A model generated the notes under the pieces. The model saw only the letters and a list, made by a program, of their open reading frames with translations, had not been told where the DNA came from and made no database searches. A DNA stretch of 64,000 nucleotides from an uncultured Prevotellaceae bacterium (lineage in GTDB: Bacteria > Bacteroidota > Bacteroidia > Bacteroidales > Bacteroidaceae), in contig CAMZCM010000003.1 of the NCBI GenBank assembly GCA_947305005.1, positions 1 through 64,000 on the forward strand. The letters are read 5' to 3'. The position numbers were made by a program, and so were the translations under genes. Shown here in pieces: positions 36,016 to 44,341 of the stretch (position 1 is its first letter; each line of letters opens with the position of its first letter).

Positions 36016-37284
36016 TTATAGTCTGCCGTCCACTATGCTGCGGTCAAGGGTACACTTCACATCGAAAATGACATGCTTGTCTTTGAGAAGGCCTTCTACA
36101 TTGAGAGCGTCAAACTTCTTGTGTGCCACGGCAGCAATGGCTGCATCAAACTTCTGTGCAGGTAGTTCATTCACTACCTTGATACCATATTCATGTTCCA
36201 CAATAGCTGGATTTGCCCAAGGATCAAACACGGTAATATTGAGGTTGTACTCCTTCAATGCCTTATAGATGTCAATGACTTTCGTATTACGCACATCGGG
36301 GCAATTTTCCTTAAAGGTAAAACCAAGTATGATGATATTGGAATTCAATACCTGAATGCCCTTCTTCAGCATCAGCTTGATAGTCTCAGTTGCTACATAC
36401 TCACCCATACCGTCGTTCATACGACGACCAGCAAGGATAATTTCAGGATTGTAACCATGACGCTGAGCGCACTGAGCGAGATAATAAGGGTCTACACCAA
36501 TGCAGTGACCACCAACAAGTCCTGGACGGAAAGGAAGGAAATTCCACTTCGTACCAGCAGCCTCCAACACATCGAGGGTGTCAATACCCATCTTATTGAA
36601 GATCTTAGATAGCTCGTTCACAAATGCGATGTTAATATCACGCTGGCTGTTCTCAATCACCTTAGCGGCTTCTGCTACTTTGATAGTAGGTGCAAGGTGG
36701 GTACCAGCAGTAATCACACTGGAGTAAACCTCGTTGATGTACTTACCAATCTCAGGAGTTGAACCAGAAGTTACTTTCTTAATGTGCTCTACAGTGTGCT
36801 GCTTGTCCCCCGGGTTGATACGCTCAGGAGAGTAACCACCGTAGAAATCAACATTCATCTTCAGACCAGAAACCTTCTCCACGACTGGGATACACTCATC
36901 CTCTGTTACGCCAGGATAAACGGTAGATTCATAAACTACCACATCACCCTTGCTGATAACCTTACCAACAGTGGTAGATGCGCCTACCAGAGGAGTAAGG
37001 TCTGGATTGTTGTCATCATCAACAGGCGTAGGTACAGCCACGACGTAGAAGTTACAATCCTTAATCTTCTCAATGTCGCTTGTACATATGAAACCGTGGT
37101 TGTTAATAGCATCCTGCAGGATGTCATCTGCAACCTCTAAAGTTGCATCATGTCCAGCCATCAGCGCATCGCAACGCTTCTGGTTCATGTCAAATCCCAC
37201 TGTGGGGTATTTTGTTGAAAACAAACGGGCAAGAGGAAGACCTACATAGCCCAAACCAATAACACAAATTTTAGTCTCTTTCAT
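36016..37284 (-). CDS. UDP-HexNAc 6-dehydrogenase (TviB/WbpA-like)
   Basis: A 422-aa nucleotide-sugar dehydrogenase. 'ICVIGLGYVGLPLARLFSTK' is the NAD loop, 'VVYESTVYPGVTEDECIPVV' and 'VAEAAKVIENSQRDINIAFV' are central motifs, and 'FRPGLVGGHCIGVDPYYLA' carries the catalytic Cys. The form matches TviB/WbpA enzymes that oxidise UDP-GlcNAc or UDP-GalNAc at C6 rather than UDP-glucose. With the WbpP/TviC-like epimerase at 39690 it predicts UDP-GalNAcA or UDP-GlcNAcA as a building block. Confidence 0.93.
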   Translation of the reverse strand: MKETKICVIGLGYVGLPLARLFSTKYPTVGFDMNQKRCDALMAGHDATLEVADDILQDAINNHGFICTSDIEKIKDCNFYVVAVPTPVDDDNNPDLTPLVGASTTVGKVISKGDVVVYESTVYPGVTEDECIPVVEKVSGLKMNVDFYGGYSPERINPGDKQHTVEHIKKVTSGSTPEIGKYINEVYSSVITAGTHLAPTIKVAEAAKVIENSQRDINIAFVNELSKIFNKMGIDTLDVLEAAGTKWNFLPFRPGLVGGHCIGVDPYYLAQCAQRHGYNPEIILAGRRMNDGMGEYVATETIKLMLKKGIQVLNSNIIILGFTFKENCPDVRNTKVIDIYKALKEYNLNITVFDPWANPAIVEHEYGIKVVNELPAQKFDAAIAAVAHKKFDALNVEGLLKDKHVIFDVKCTLDRSIVDGRL

Positions 37285-37328
37285 ATTGTTATAAAAATAA
37301 ATATTTATGTTTCGAAAAAATATAAATA

Positions 37329-38249
37329 CTACAACTCAGGTTGAAGTTTGATAATATCTCGCAGCATTAATGAAGTATACTGGCGAGCTCCTTCATCATT
37401 TAAATGCGTTGGATCTTGGAAATAATCCCTATTATTAGATATCTCTTTTGCATTGCAATAATATAAAAACGGTACTTTGTATTGTTCACATAAGTTCATT
37501 ATCGAAGAGTAATATGACGGGATAGAACTTCCTTTGTATTTGGGTGAAACGCAACAAAAAACCGCGATTCCCTTCTGTTTCGCCAACATAATGAATTGCT
37601 CAAAATAATGCATTTTGATACTATCAATATGCTTTTCAGTGCCAATGTCAGATTTTTCAATCTTGGGTTCCCAATTCATTGTGTTGTATAGTGGCATATA
37701 TCCTTTGGGATAAGTCGTAATCGGGTGAAAATAATTACCTAAGACTCTCAAGCAAGTAGTATTAAAGCGATACAGGTTTGAACACATCATCAATCTCGTC
37801 TTTGGCTCAATTGACCAAAACAATGAATCTATACCGGTTTCGTGATAGTATGGCTTTAAATAATTTAAATACTTAACATTATCATCTTCATAAATATCAT
37901 AATCTGAGATATCATATATTATAACTTTCGGCTCGTAACGAGATGTTATCATTCTTAGGAAACCATAACTCAAGATTATTCCATTACCATCCTCACCTGT
38001 GTTATAACATGAAAGGCCTAACGAATCTTCAATTATTTCTGGGACATAATGGTGTTTCGCTCTTGATGACCCAAATATCAGGACATCTTCGTTGGATTGT
38101 TTGCATACATAATAGCGACTCCTGATTCCTCCACCTTTGGAGTGGTCATTAAGATACTGACAAACGATACCCCACGTAATATCAATCGCAATAATGGCCA
38201 AGAAGAATAATAGCAAATTCCTAATGAATATCTTCATATCATGCCCCAT
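37329..38249 (-). CDS. SGNH-like accessory protein of the MBOAT acyltransferase
   Basis: A 306-aa protein with an N-terminal hydrophobic anchor ('NLLLFFLAIIAIDITWGIV') and a periplasmic SGNH-hydrolase-like domain: 'DVLIFGSSRAKHHYVPEII' is block I with the Ser, and 'YFQDPTHLNDEGARQYTSLM' is block V with the Asp and His. Proteins of this kind (AlgX/AlgJ, DltD, PatB types) follow MBOAT genes and complete acyl transfer to the extracellular polymer. Its ATG comes directly after the MBOAT stop. If the MBOAT gene is off through its frameshift, this protein would lack its partner. Confidence 0.78.
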   Translation of the reverse strand: MGHDMKIFIRNLLLFFLAIIAIDITWGIVCQYLNDHSKGGGIRSRYYVCKQSNEDVLIFGSSRAKHHYVPEIIEDSLGLSCYNTGEDGNGIILSYGFLRMITSRYEPKVIIYDISDYDIYEDDNVKYLNYLKPYYHETGIDSLFWSIEPKTRLMMCSNLYRFNTTCLRVLGNYFHPITTYPKGYMPLYNTMNWEPKIEKSDIGTEKHIDSIKMHYFEQFIMLAKQKGIAVFCCVSPKYKGSSIPSYYSSIMNLCEQYKVPFLYYCNAKEISNNRDYFQDPTHLNDEGARQYTSLMLRDIIKLQPEL

Positions 38250-39447
38250 TTAAAAACTAACATATATAAACTGACCACTATCCAAGACTCCTAATGTCAA
38301 TACCATACTAAACAATAAAACATAAATACACCATCGAGTAACTTTGTTACTCAAGAATCTGAGCCTGGCACTGAGATATTCGTCTTTTATATCTTTGAAT
38401 AATAGCATCAGAAGTCCTGTAACTATGATAATAAGTTTATCAAATTCTAAAGCGGCCAATCCTGCGGTTCCTTCTGAAGAAAACATCTGTCCTATAAGAC
38501 CAATGGACTCACTAATGTTTGGCATTCTAAAAAACACCCAAGCAACGTTAACAAGCAAGAACGTAATACCTATCCTTATGACTTTAACTGTCCAGTTATG
38601 CCCTTCATACTTTTGCCATCCCAATGCCTTTTCAACAATCTGGAATACGCCATGCATACAACCCCAAACAATAAACGTCCAGTTGGCACCGTGCCAGATG
38701 CCGCTCACAAGGAAGGTGATAAATATGTTCCAATAGGTTCTGGCCTTACTGCAACGGCTACCGCCAAGAGGTATATAGACCTGCTGTGTGAGCCATCGTG
38801 TCAAAGATATATGCCATCTACGCCAAAAGTCCGTGATACTGACTGCAAGGTATGGCCTGCGGAAGTTATTTATCAAGTTAAAGCCCAATGTAGCTGCAAT
38901 GCCTATTGCCATAAGCGAGTAGCCAGCAAAGTCACAGTAAATCTGCAAAGTGTAGAAAATGCTAGCCACAAAACAGGTTAAGCCATTGTAATGAATATAG
39001 TTGGCATATACGGTATCCACGAACAGCCCCAAACGGTCTGCTATGACCAGTTTGATAAACATACCCCAAAGGAGCCATTTCAAGCCCTGCCTGGCCTGAT
39101 CGTAATCAAATTTGTGTGGGTTCTTAATCTGAGGTAGCAATTCATCTGCCTTGCTAATAGGACCGGACATCACCTGTGGGAAAAATGACACAAATAAGAG
39201 GTAATCCAACAGATTCTTCTCAGCCTTTACCCGTCCATGATACACATCTAGCATATAACCTACGGCCTGAAATGTGAAGAATGAGATTCCAACTGGTATA
39301 GCCCAATTCAAACCAGGTAAAGCAAACTGCAATCCTACAGAAGCAAGACCATCACTAATGCAGTCATTAAGGAAGTTGTAATACTTGAAAACCAGCAATG
39401 GCAGTAACCCAAGCAGTGCAAAAAGCCAAACTAAATGCTTCCTTTTA

Positions 39448-39468
39448 GAACCTTGAACCTTGGAACCT
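39448..39468. repeat. GAACCTT heptamer repeat inside the MBOAT gene
   Basis: Plus strand reads gaacctt gaacctt ggaacct in tandem, encoding part of 'GSKVQGSK' in a predicted cytoplasmic loop, 20 bases from the G9 tract. It resembles degenerate short repeats otherwise found between genes in this window. Confidence 0.55.
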
Positions 39469-39488
39469 ACATCCTTTTCCAAAATTTG

Positions 39489-39497
39489 CCCCCCCCC
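39489..39497 (-). repeat. Homopolymer G9 tract at the MBOAT frameshift
   Basis: Coding strand TACTGGGGGGGGGCAAATT. Nine G leave the frame broken; eight restore it. The same ACTGGGGGGGG-CA context is in frame in the acyltransferase gene at 4446-4453. Confidence 0.85.
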
Positions 39498-39689
39498 AGT
39501 ACGTCACTAACGTGACTCCTAAAAGCACCAAGGCATAGCTCGGTTTCCAATTCATATAAAGCAAGTAGCTCACTACAAGAAGCAATGCCTTGCGCCATGT
39601 ATTCCACTTGACCGGAATTAGCCAATAGAACACAAAAATAAGCGGAAATATGAGCCAGAAATTAAAGGAGGTAAAGGACATGATTACAA

Positions 39690-40664
39690 TTAGAGATTAG
39701 CTTTATACCATTCGATTGCCTCGTTAAGTCCCCGAGCAAAATCATATTGCGGGTCGTAGCCTAACAGACGTTTAGCCTTGCTGATGTCTGCATTCGAGTG
39801 CTTGATGTCACCCTTACGGTCAGGACCATAGATTGGTTCAATGTCCTTTCCCAATGCTTTTACAAGGGTCTTATAGATATCATTCAGATATTCACGACCA
39901 CCGTAAGCTACATTGAAAGCTTCGCCACTTGCCTCATCTGGGGCAAGACATGCCTTTAAGTTAGCTTCGATGACATTCTCAATATAGGTAAAGTCACGAC
40001 TCTGCTGACCGTCACCGTTGATAGTGGGGCGCTCATCATTCAGAAGCTGTTTGATGAACTTTGGTAATACAGCTGCATAAGCACCATTGGGATCTTGGCG
40101 ACGACCGAAGACGTTGAAATAGCGCAGGCCAATGGTCTTTAAGCCATAATGTTTGGTGTACTGCTTTGCCCATTCTTCGTCGCAACGCTTGGTAAGTGCG
40201 TAAGGGCTCAGAAGATTTCCTTCTATACCTTCCTGCTTGGGCAGGTGAGCTTCATCACCATAAACGCTACTTGAAGAAGCATAGACGAAAGTCTTCACCC
40301 CGTTTTGACGTGCAGCCTCCATCATGTTCAGTGTTCCCTGAATATTGTTAGCACAATAGAACAAAGGCATTTCAATGCTACGGGGGACACTTCCCCATGC
40401 AGCCTCATTCAGAACATAGTCAACATCCTTACAGGCGGCCATACAAGTATATAAATCCTTGATATCACCTTTCAGGAAGGTATAATTAGGATTATCCTTG
40501 AATAAATCCACATTGGCCTGTTTTCCTGTACTCAGGTCATCCAAGCAACGCACACGATAGCCCATCTTCAAGATGGCCTCACAAAGATTGGAGCCAATGA
40601 AACCTGCTCCACCGGTAACAAGGAACAAACTGTCCTTCGGAAATTGTAATTCTGTGTATAACAT
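39690..40664 (-). CDS. UDP-HexNAc 4-epimerase (WbpP/TviC-like)
   Basis: A 324-aa extended short-chain dehydrogenase. 'LFLVTGGAGFIGSNLCEAIL' is the NAD loop, 'YASSSSVYGDEAHLPKQEG' contributes the catalytic Ser/Thr, 'SPYALTKRCDEEW' is the Y-x3-K motif, and 'GLRYFNVFGRRQDPNGAYAA' is typical of the WbpP/TviC group that epimerises UDP-GlcNAc or UDP-GlcNAcA. Together with the TviB-like dehydrogenase it should supply a galacto-configured amino uronic acid or UDP-GalNAc. Confidence 0.92.
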   Translation of the reverse strand: MLYTELQFPKDSLFLVTGGAGFIGSNLCEAILKMGYRVRCLDDLSTGKQANVDLFKDNPNYTFLKGDIKDLYTCMAACKDVDYVLNEAAWGSVPRSIEMPLFYCANNIQGTLNMMEAARQNGVKTFVYASSSSVYGDEAHLPKQEGIEGNLLSPYALTKRCDEEWAKQYTKHYGLKTIGLRYFNVFGRRQDPNGAYAAVLPKFIKQLLNDERPTINGDGQQSRDFTYIENVIEANLKACLAPDEASGEAFNVAYGGREYLNDIYKTLVKALGKDIEPIYGPDRKGDIKHSNADISKAKRLLGYDPQYDFARGLNEAIEWYKANL

Positions 40665-40690
40665 AATATATGCTTTATGTCTAAACTGTT

Positions 40691-40942
40691 TTATTTTAAT
40701 ATTTCTTTTGCCCTATCCAATGCTTTGCGTAACGCATCTTCACATTCTGGGCGAAACCAAACCTTGGTTTTCATCTTCTCCATCCAATCTGCATCCTTGA
40801 AATGTATTGAAAGGATTGCATAAGGATAAAGGCAATTTACTACGTCACCACCCGTTGACACCGCCCAGTTTCCATAAACAGAATCTATATCAGCTTGAAT
40901 GTTGAAGTAGTGGAACTGTTCTAATACTTTCTTCGTTTCCAT
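40691..40942 (-). CDS. Small uncharacterised protein
   Basis: An 83-aa acidic/aromatic protein with no motif I recognise. It has regular codon use, is 26 bases upstream of the epimerase gene in the same orientation, and shows an N-terminal beta-rich part ('FNIQADIDSVYGNWAVS') and a C-terminal charged helix ('ECEDALRKALDRAKEIL'). No signal peptide. Probably real, function unknown. Confidence 0.55.
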   Translation of the reverse strand: METKKVLEQFHYFNIQADIDSVYGNWAVSTGGDVVNCLYPYAILSIHFKDADWMEKMKTKVWFRPECEDALRKALDRAKEILK

Positions 40943-41012
40943 GTTATATTTACTTTTGCTGCCAACCAGGCTGGCGGTACGGCCATGTTGAGGACTATAA
41001 AAATGTCTGATG

Positions 41013-41738
41013 TCACTTCTTCTTTATCTTCTTTGTTATAAAAATCAAGAAAAGGATATTCACACTTATATATATGAGATTATTGACACGAGGACGCCCC
41101 GCTATATCTGGGATATAAGAAAGAATCCATTGTATGAAGAATATTAATCCTATTAGAAACGGCAACACTACGCACATTCCTAAAAGTGCTCTTTTCTTAT
41201 TTTTATGATGTATAAATGGCGACAATAATATGTATAATATACATATTAACACCATTAGTATCAAATCAAAACTAGAACATAGTGTATGCCAAAAAGGACT
41301 ACGTTCTGCAACGGGGAAGACTATAGACAAGGCATCATGAGATTCTTCCGTCTTTGCTATTTCTGTCTTTTTTATATCCTTCTTATTATTAGCAATTTCT
41401 TCCACCAACTTCTGTTCTCTTGCCTCTGATGTTGTCGAAAATGTATTCTGAAATATATCTGACACTGCATTGAATACTGTCCAACGGTTTAGCGCATTAA
41501 CCATCATCCTATCTAGTTCCTGAGAAACAACTCTATCCTTGGCATATTTGAATCTGGCATCCTCTAAACTAGTTATATAATCCAATTTGTAAGACTGAAC
41601 GAAATAGTAAGAGAAACCACAATAATTATCTACAAGCAGAAAAAACAAAAATACCAATATAGAGATCGTCATCTTTTTGGGCATAGACACGGCCTTGCTC
41701 TCAAAGAATTCAAGAATCTTTTTGATTAATTCACCCAT
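41013..41738 (-). CDS. Uncharacterised membrane protein
   Basis: A 241-aa protein with four predicted transmembrane segments: 'ISILVFLFFLLV' near residue 30, 'LILMVLICILYILLSPF' near 165, 'MCVVLPFLIGLIFFIQWIL' near 195, and 'NNLIYISVNILFLIFI' at the C-terminus, ending in a lysine-rich tail. A polar helical region of about 100 residues lies between the first and second segments, probably cytoplasmic or periplasmic. No family recognised. It lies between the LegB-like gene and the small ORF, in the same direction. Confidence 0.65.
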   Translation of the reverse strand: MGELIKKILEFFESKAVSMPKKMTISILVFLFFLLVDNYCGFSYYFVQSYKLDYITSLEDARFKYAKDRVVSQELDRMMVNALNRWTVFNAVSDIFQNTFSTTSEAREQKLVEEIANNKKDIKKTEIAKTEESHDALSIVFPVAERSPFWHTLCSSFDLILMVLICILYILLSPFIHHKNKKRALLGMCVVLPFLIGLIFFIQWILSYIPDIAGRPRVNNLIYISVNILFLIFITKKIKKK

Positions 41739-41785
41739 AAAAGTAAAAAATCAGCGATAGTATGAAAATGGGACAGTTACTGAAA

Positions 41786-41804
41786 TGACCCCCAAAGTTT
41801 GGAC
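41786..41804. mobile_element. Possible isolated insertion-sequence end
   Basis: TGACCCCCAAAGTTTGGAC in a 117-base gap resembles terminal inverted repeats of IS3-type elements as I remember them. No transposase or second end is seen, so at most this is a remnant. Confidence 0.25.
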
Positions 41805-41855
41805 GATTAAACAATAGAAGCTGTAAGCATATTCAGCAAAAACACCAGGTTGGAA

Positions 41856-43085
41856 TTACATTTTTTGGTCGAGGTTTCGACCTTTCTCTTCATGCTCGAA
41901 GTTCGGGATGAACTCCTTGATAGCCTCAACCACCTGTGCCTTGGTGAAGTCCTCCTTCTGGAAGATGCCTTCCAACTTCTCGAAGAACCCGTTCACCTCA
42001 GCCATTTCATGGCGAGTGGTCTGGCAGACCACACCCAGGGCAGCGAAGCGCTGCATGTCGATTTTCTCTCCAGGAACGAAAAACTCTTCAAAAGACTTCT
42101 CCCCCGTCGTATCGCTTGTGAAATACCTTACTGGATATTTCACGGTTTCAGGTTTCAGAGTTTCAAGTTTCAGGTTGGAGGCCTTAACCTTAGCCTCATC
42201 ATCGCTAGAGCACGGATCTTTCTCCAGTCCATTGGCCGTCACGAACTTGTCGCAGATCGAAGAGAACGTCAGCATCTGGTCTTCGCCCAACTTCGGGAAG
42301 AACACTTCGCCCCCATTGCCCAGAATACAAGCCAGCATACATATCTGACCGCTCTCCTCGGGCGAAACAAAGTAACGCTTCACATCGCTTGGTGCAGCCA
42401 GCGGCTGCTTCTTCTGCAAGCGATGAATCCATCCGTCAGGCAGCGAACCGTTGCTGAAGGCCACGTTCGCAAAGCGAGCAGTTGTCACCTTAAAGTACTT
42501 GTTGTAAGCCATCACCAAGTCCTCCATGATGCGCTTGGATGCTCCCATAATATTCACAGGATTTGCAGCCTTATCCGTACTTACGCAGAAGAAATGCTTG
42601 GGAGGATAGACTGTCAGCAAGTCCATCAACCTCTTGGCCTTGATGTCGTTATTCTCGATCAGTGCCTGCACACTATACCTATCCTTCTCCGAGCGCACAT
42701 GCTTATGAGCAGAGAAATTTGCCACAATATCAAATCCCTCTTCCTCGCGGAAGATGCGCTCAAAGATAGGATCTGCAAAGTTCAACGTGTAGCAACGGAA
42801 CTCATCCGGAACGAACAAGCCCTGAGTAGAGCGCACATCACGCACCAGTTCTGCCAGTCCGTTCTCGTTGAGGTCAACGACCACTACGCTTTGGGGTTTG
42901 AACCGCAAGATGGCCTTGATGAAGCTGGAGCCAATGGAACCTGCCCCACCAATCACGCATACCTTCTTACCCTTGATTTCCTTGGAAAGCGTCTCTTTGT
43001 TCGCCTGGATGTCCGGCTCAAACATACTGACAGGGCGGAAAGTTACACTGTCAGCAATAAATTTATCTAAATTAAACATACTCAA
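41856..43085 (-). CDS. NDP-HexNAc 4,6-dehydratase, LegB/CapD-like
   Basis: A 409-aa protein of the polysaccharide synthesis dehydratase family (PF02719). It has 'VCVIGGAGSIGSSFIKAIL' as cofactor loop, 'ANFSAHKHVRSEKDR', 'VSTDKAANPVNIMGASKRIM' where Met replaces the usual Tyr of the Y-x3-K motif as in CapD/PglF/LegB, and 'RFANVAFSNGSLPDGWI'. It should make an NDP-4-keto-6-deoxy-HexNAc, the LegC substrate. An insert 'SNLKLETLKPETVKYP' near residue 310 is coded by a GTTTCA-type repeat. ATG at 43079 is an alternative start. Confidence 0.88.
   Translation of the reverse strand: MSMFNLDKFIADSVTFRPVSMFEPDIQANKETLSKEIKGKKVCVIGGAGSIGSSFIKAILRFKPQSVVVVDLNENGLAELVRDVRSTQGLFVPDEFRCYTLNFADPIFERIFREEEGFDIVANFSAHKHVRSEKDRYSVQALIENNDIKAKRLMDLLTVYPPKHFFCVSTDKAANPVNIMGASKRIMEDLVMAYNKYFKVTTARFANVAFSNGSLPDGWIHRLQKKQPLAAPSDVKRYFVSPEESGQICMLACILGNGGEVFFPKLGEDQMLTFSSICDKFVTANGLEKDPCSSDDEAKVKASNLKLETLKPETVKYPVRYFTSDTTGEKSFEEFFVPGEKIDMQRFAALGVVCQTTRHEMAEVNGFFEKLEGIFQKEDFTKAQVVEAIKEFIPNFEHEEKGRNLDQKM
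42144..42174. repeat. GTTTCA repeat inside the LegB-like gene
   Basis: Plus strand has four GTTTCA words at 7-8 base spacing. They are read in frame as 'LKLETLKPETV'. Similar 'gaaacctgaaac' strings are usually intergenic, so this looks like a repeat captured into a coding sequence. Confidence 0.6.
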
Positions 43086-43088
43086 TCT

Positions 43089-43352
43089 TTACAAATTGGT
43101 AAATATAAACTGCATCAATCGTAAGTCTGCATATGCTATCTCATAAACAGATGATGCATCGGCATCAGTAGGATTTTGGTTATGAATACCCTCAATGATT
43201 GGAAATGCAATTTTTTCCAATTGGTTAAAGGTAGAGTTAACTTCCTGCCTCAAATTTAGATCCGCTTTGTTTGCCAAATAACGTTTGACTGCAAATTCAA
43301 AGGCTCCTGAGGCCTTAGCATACTCTATCAACTCATTGTCAAATTTTCCCAT
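43089..43352 (-). CDS. Small uncharacterised helical protein
   Basis: An 87-aa protein, mostly helical by composition ('ELIEYAKASGAFEFAVKRYL', 'VNSTFNQLEKIAFPIIEGIH'), ending 3 bases before the LegB-like gene and 15 bases after the preceding gene's stop. No signal peptide, no recognised family. As one of three unknown small genes between the Detocs module and the sugar genes, it may be part of the defense island or a transition gene. Confidence 0.6.
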   Translation of the reverse strand: MGKFDNELIEYAKASGAFEFAVKRYLANKADLNLRQEVNSTFNQLEKIAFPIIEGIHNQNPTDADASSVYEIAYADLRLMQFIFTNL

Positions 43353-43367
43353 AATTACTTATCTATG

Positions 43368-43865
43368 TTAATGATTCTGCTCTTCTTCAATTCTCGGATC
43401 AACTTCTTCGACTAAAATTGTTCCCTTTTTTAGTTTTATCTTTAGCCCTTTGTCGTTCGTATTATGCTCAGGACATAAGGGCGTAATATACGTTACTCCA
43501 TCTAACAGGACATGGCTGCCGTGAGAACGATAATCGTCAAGCGACTCATCAAGCTCTTTTCCTTCCACACGACAGTTTATCTGGTGTTGTTTTAGTATGT
43601 CTCTGCATATTGCTACTGATTTTTCATTCTCATCATTCCATATAGCCTGCCCACATTCAGCACAATAAATACCTCCCGTCTCATGAGTAAATGCAATCCA
43701 GTACTTCGTCCAAGAATTACTAAAATTTCCGTTAGGATGGTGGTTTGATGTTCCTTCCATATTAACCACGTCAGTGTCCTTATCCAACACAAGGATCTTC
43801 GGCTCTCTATGTTCCTTCAGGAATTCCTCCCTTGCTGCTATAAGCTTTATTGACATCATATTCAA
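43368..43865 (-). CDS. Uncharacterised protein with possible zinc site
   Basis: A 165-aa protein. 'GIYCAECGQAIWND' and 'YITPLCPEHNTND' give Cys-x2-Cys and Cys-x2-His pairs about 60 residues apart, which could bind one zinc. Also 'SNHHPNGNFSNSWTKYWIAF'. It resembles neither a complete HNH nuclease nor another domain I can name. It lies 87 bases downstream of the 126-aa gene, in the same direction. Confidence 0.6.
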   Translation of the reverse strand: MNMMSIKLIAAREEFLKEHREPKILVLDKDTDVVNMEGTSNHHPNGNFSNSWTKYWIAFTHETGGIYCAECGQAIWNDENEKSVAICRDILKQHQINCRVEGKELDESLDDYRSHGSHVLLDGVTYITPLCPEHNTNDKGLKIKLKKGTILVEEVDPRIEEEQNH

Positions 43866-43952
43866 GATAATTTGAAAAGTAATGCTATTCCTATATTACC
43901 CTAAAGGGCAGATGTGCCAAGTTCTATCGTTTATCCTCCGATTATGCTCAGA

Positions 43953-44333
43953 TTATACTCTGATATATGAAGGATAGCCATATTCCTGATAGCATTCGCT
44001 CTGCAGAATTTCCTTATGCCCTTCTTCAAGAAGTTTTCTCGATTCCTCGTCAATATCGTATTTCATGATGTCCTCATATATCCATTGCAAGGAATACTCA
44101 GGACTATACATATCATCGAAATAACAGAAGTGCTCATCATCCACAAAGTGATTTACCATGGACTGCAACAGTTGGAGATACAGCATAACGGCTTGCTTAT
44201 ACATGCCTACCGCCAGAATCTCCTTTATCTGCATCCTCGCAACATCATTGATCTCGTCAGCAATCTTGTTGCAATCCTCATCAATGTTCCGAGGATTAAA
44301 TATCGCTTCGTATTGTGGATTAAGTTGGATCAT
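43953..44333 (-). CDS. Uncharacterised protein directly downstream of the nucleoside phosphorylase effector
   Basis: A 126-aa acidic, helix-rich protein ('DEINDVARMQIKEILAVGMY', 'EYSLQWIYEDIMKYDIDEES') starting 8 bases after the dtcC-like stop, so surely cotranscribed with it. No motif recognised. It may be an accessory or regulator of the Detocs module, or an unrelated cargo gene. Confidence 0.65.
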   Translation of the reverse strand: MIQLNPQYEAIFNPRNIDEDCNKIADEINDVARMQIKEILAVGMYKQAVMLYLQLLQSMVNHFVDDEHFCYFDDMYSPEYSLQWIYEDIMKYDIDEESRKLLEEGHKEILQSECYQEYGYPSYIRV

Positions 44334-44341
44334 TGTATTCT

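Larger units (their letters stand above)
38250..39681 (-). pseudogene. MBOAT (AlgI/DltB-like) membrane O-acyltransferase, frameshifted at a G9 tract
   Basis: Two ORFs form one gene. The first (39445-39681, starting 'MSFTSFNFWLIFPLIFVFYW') is the usual MBOAT N-terminus. The second (to 38250) holds 'PVGISFFTFQAVGYMLDVY', 'FWRRWHISLTRWL' and 'FLVSGIWHGANWTFIVWG' with the catalytic His. They meet at a run of nine G. With eight G the frame reads through as 'YWGGQILEKD' and gives about 476 aa, the normal family length. So the gene is off as sequenced, either truly (phase variation, recent mutation) or through a homopolymer sequencing error. No other damage is visible. Its role would be acyl export for O-acylation with the SGNH protein. 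Confidence 0.85.

Noticed and set aside
41786-41804. Complete insertion sequence near 41.8 kb
   Set aside because: Only one IR-like end; no transposase frame and no second end in the 117-base gap.
41850-43070. 406-aa plus-strand ORF opposite the LegB-like gene
   Set aside because: It mirrors a gene with clear dehydratase motifs; its own sequence shows no domain and is a codon-bias shadow.
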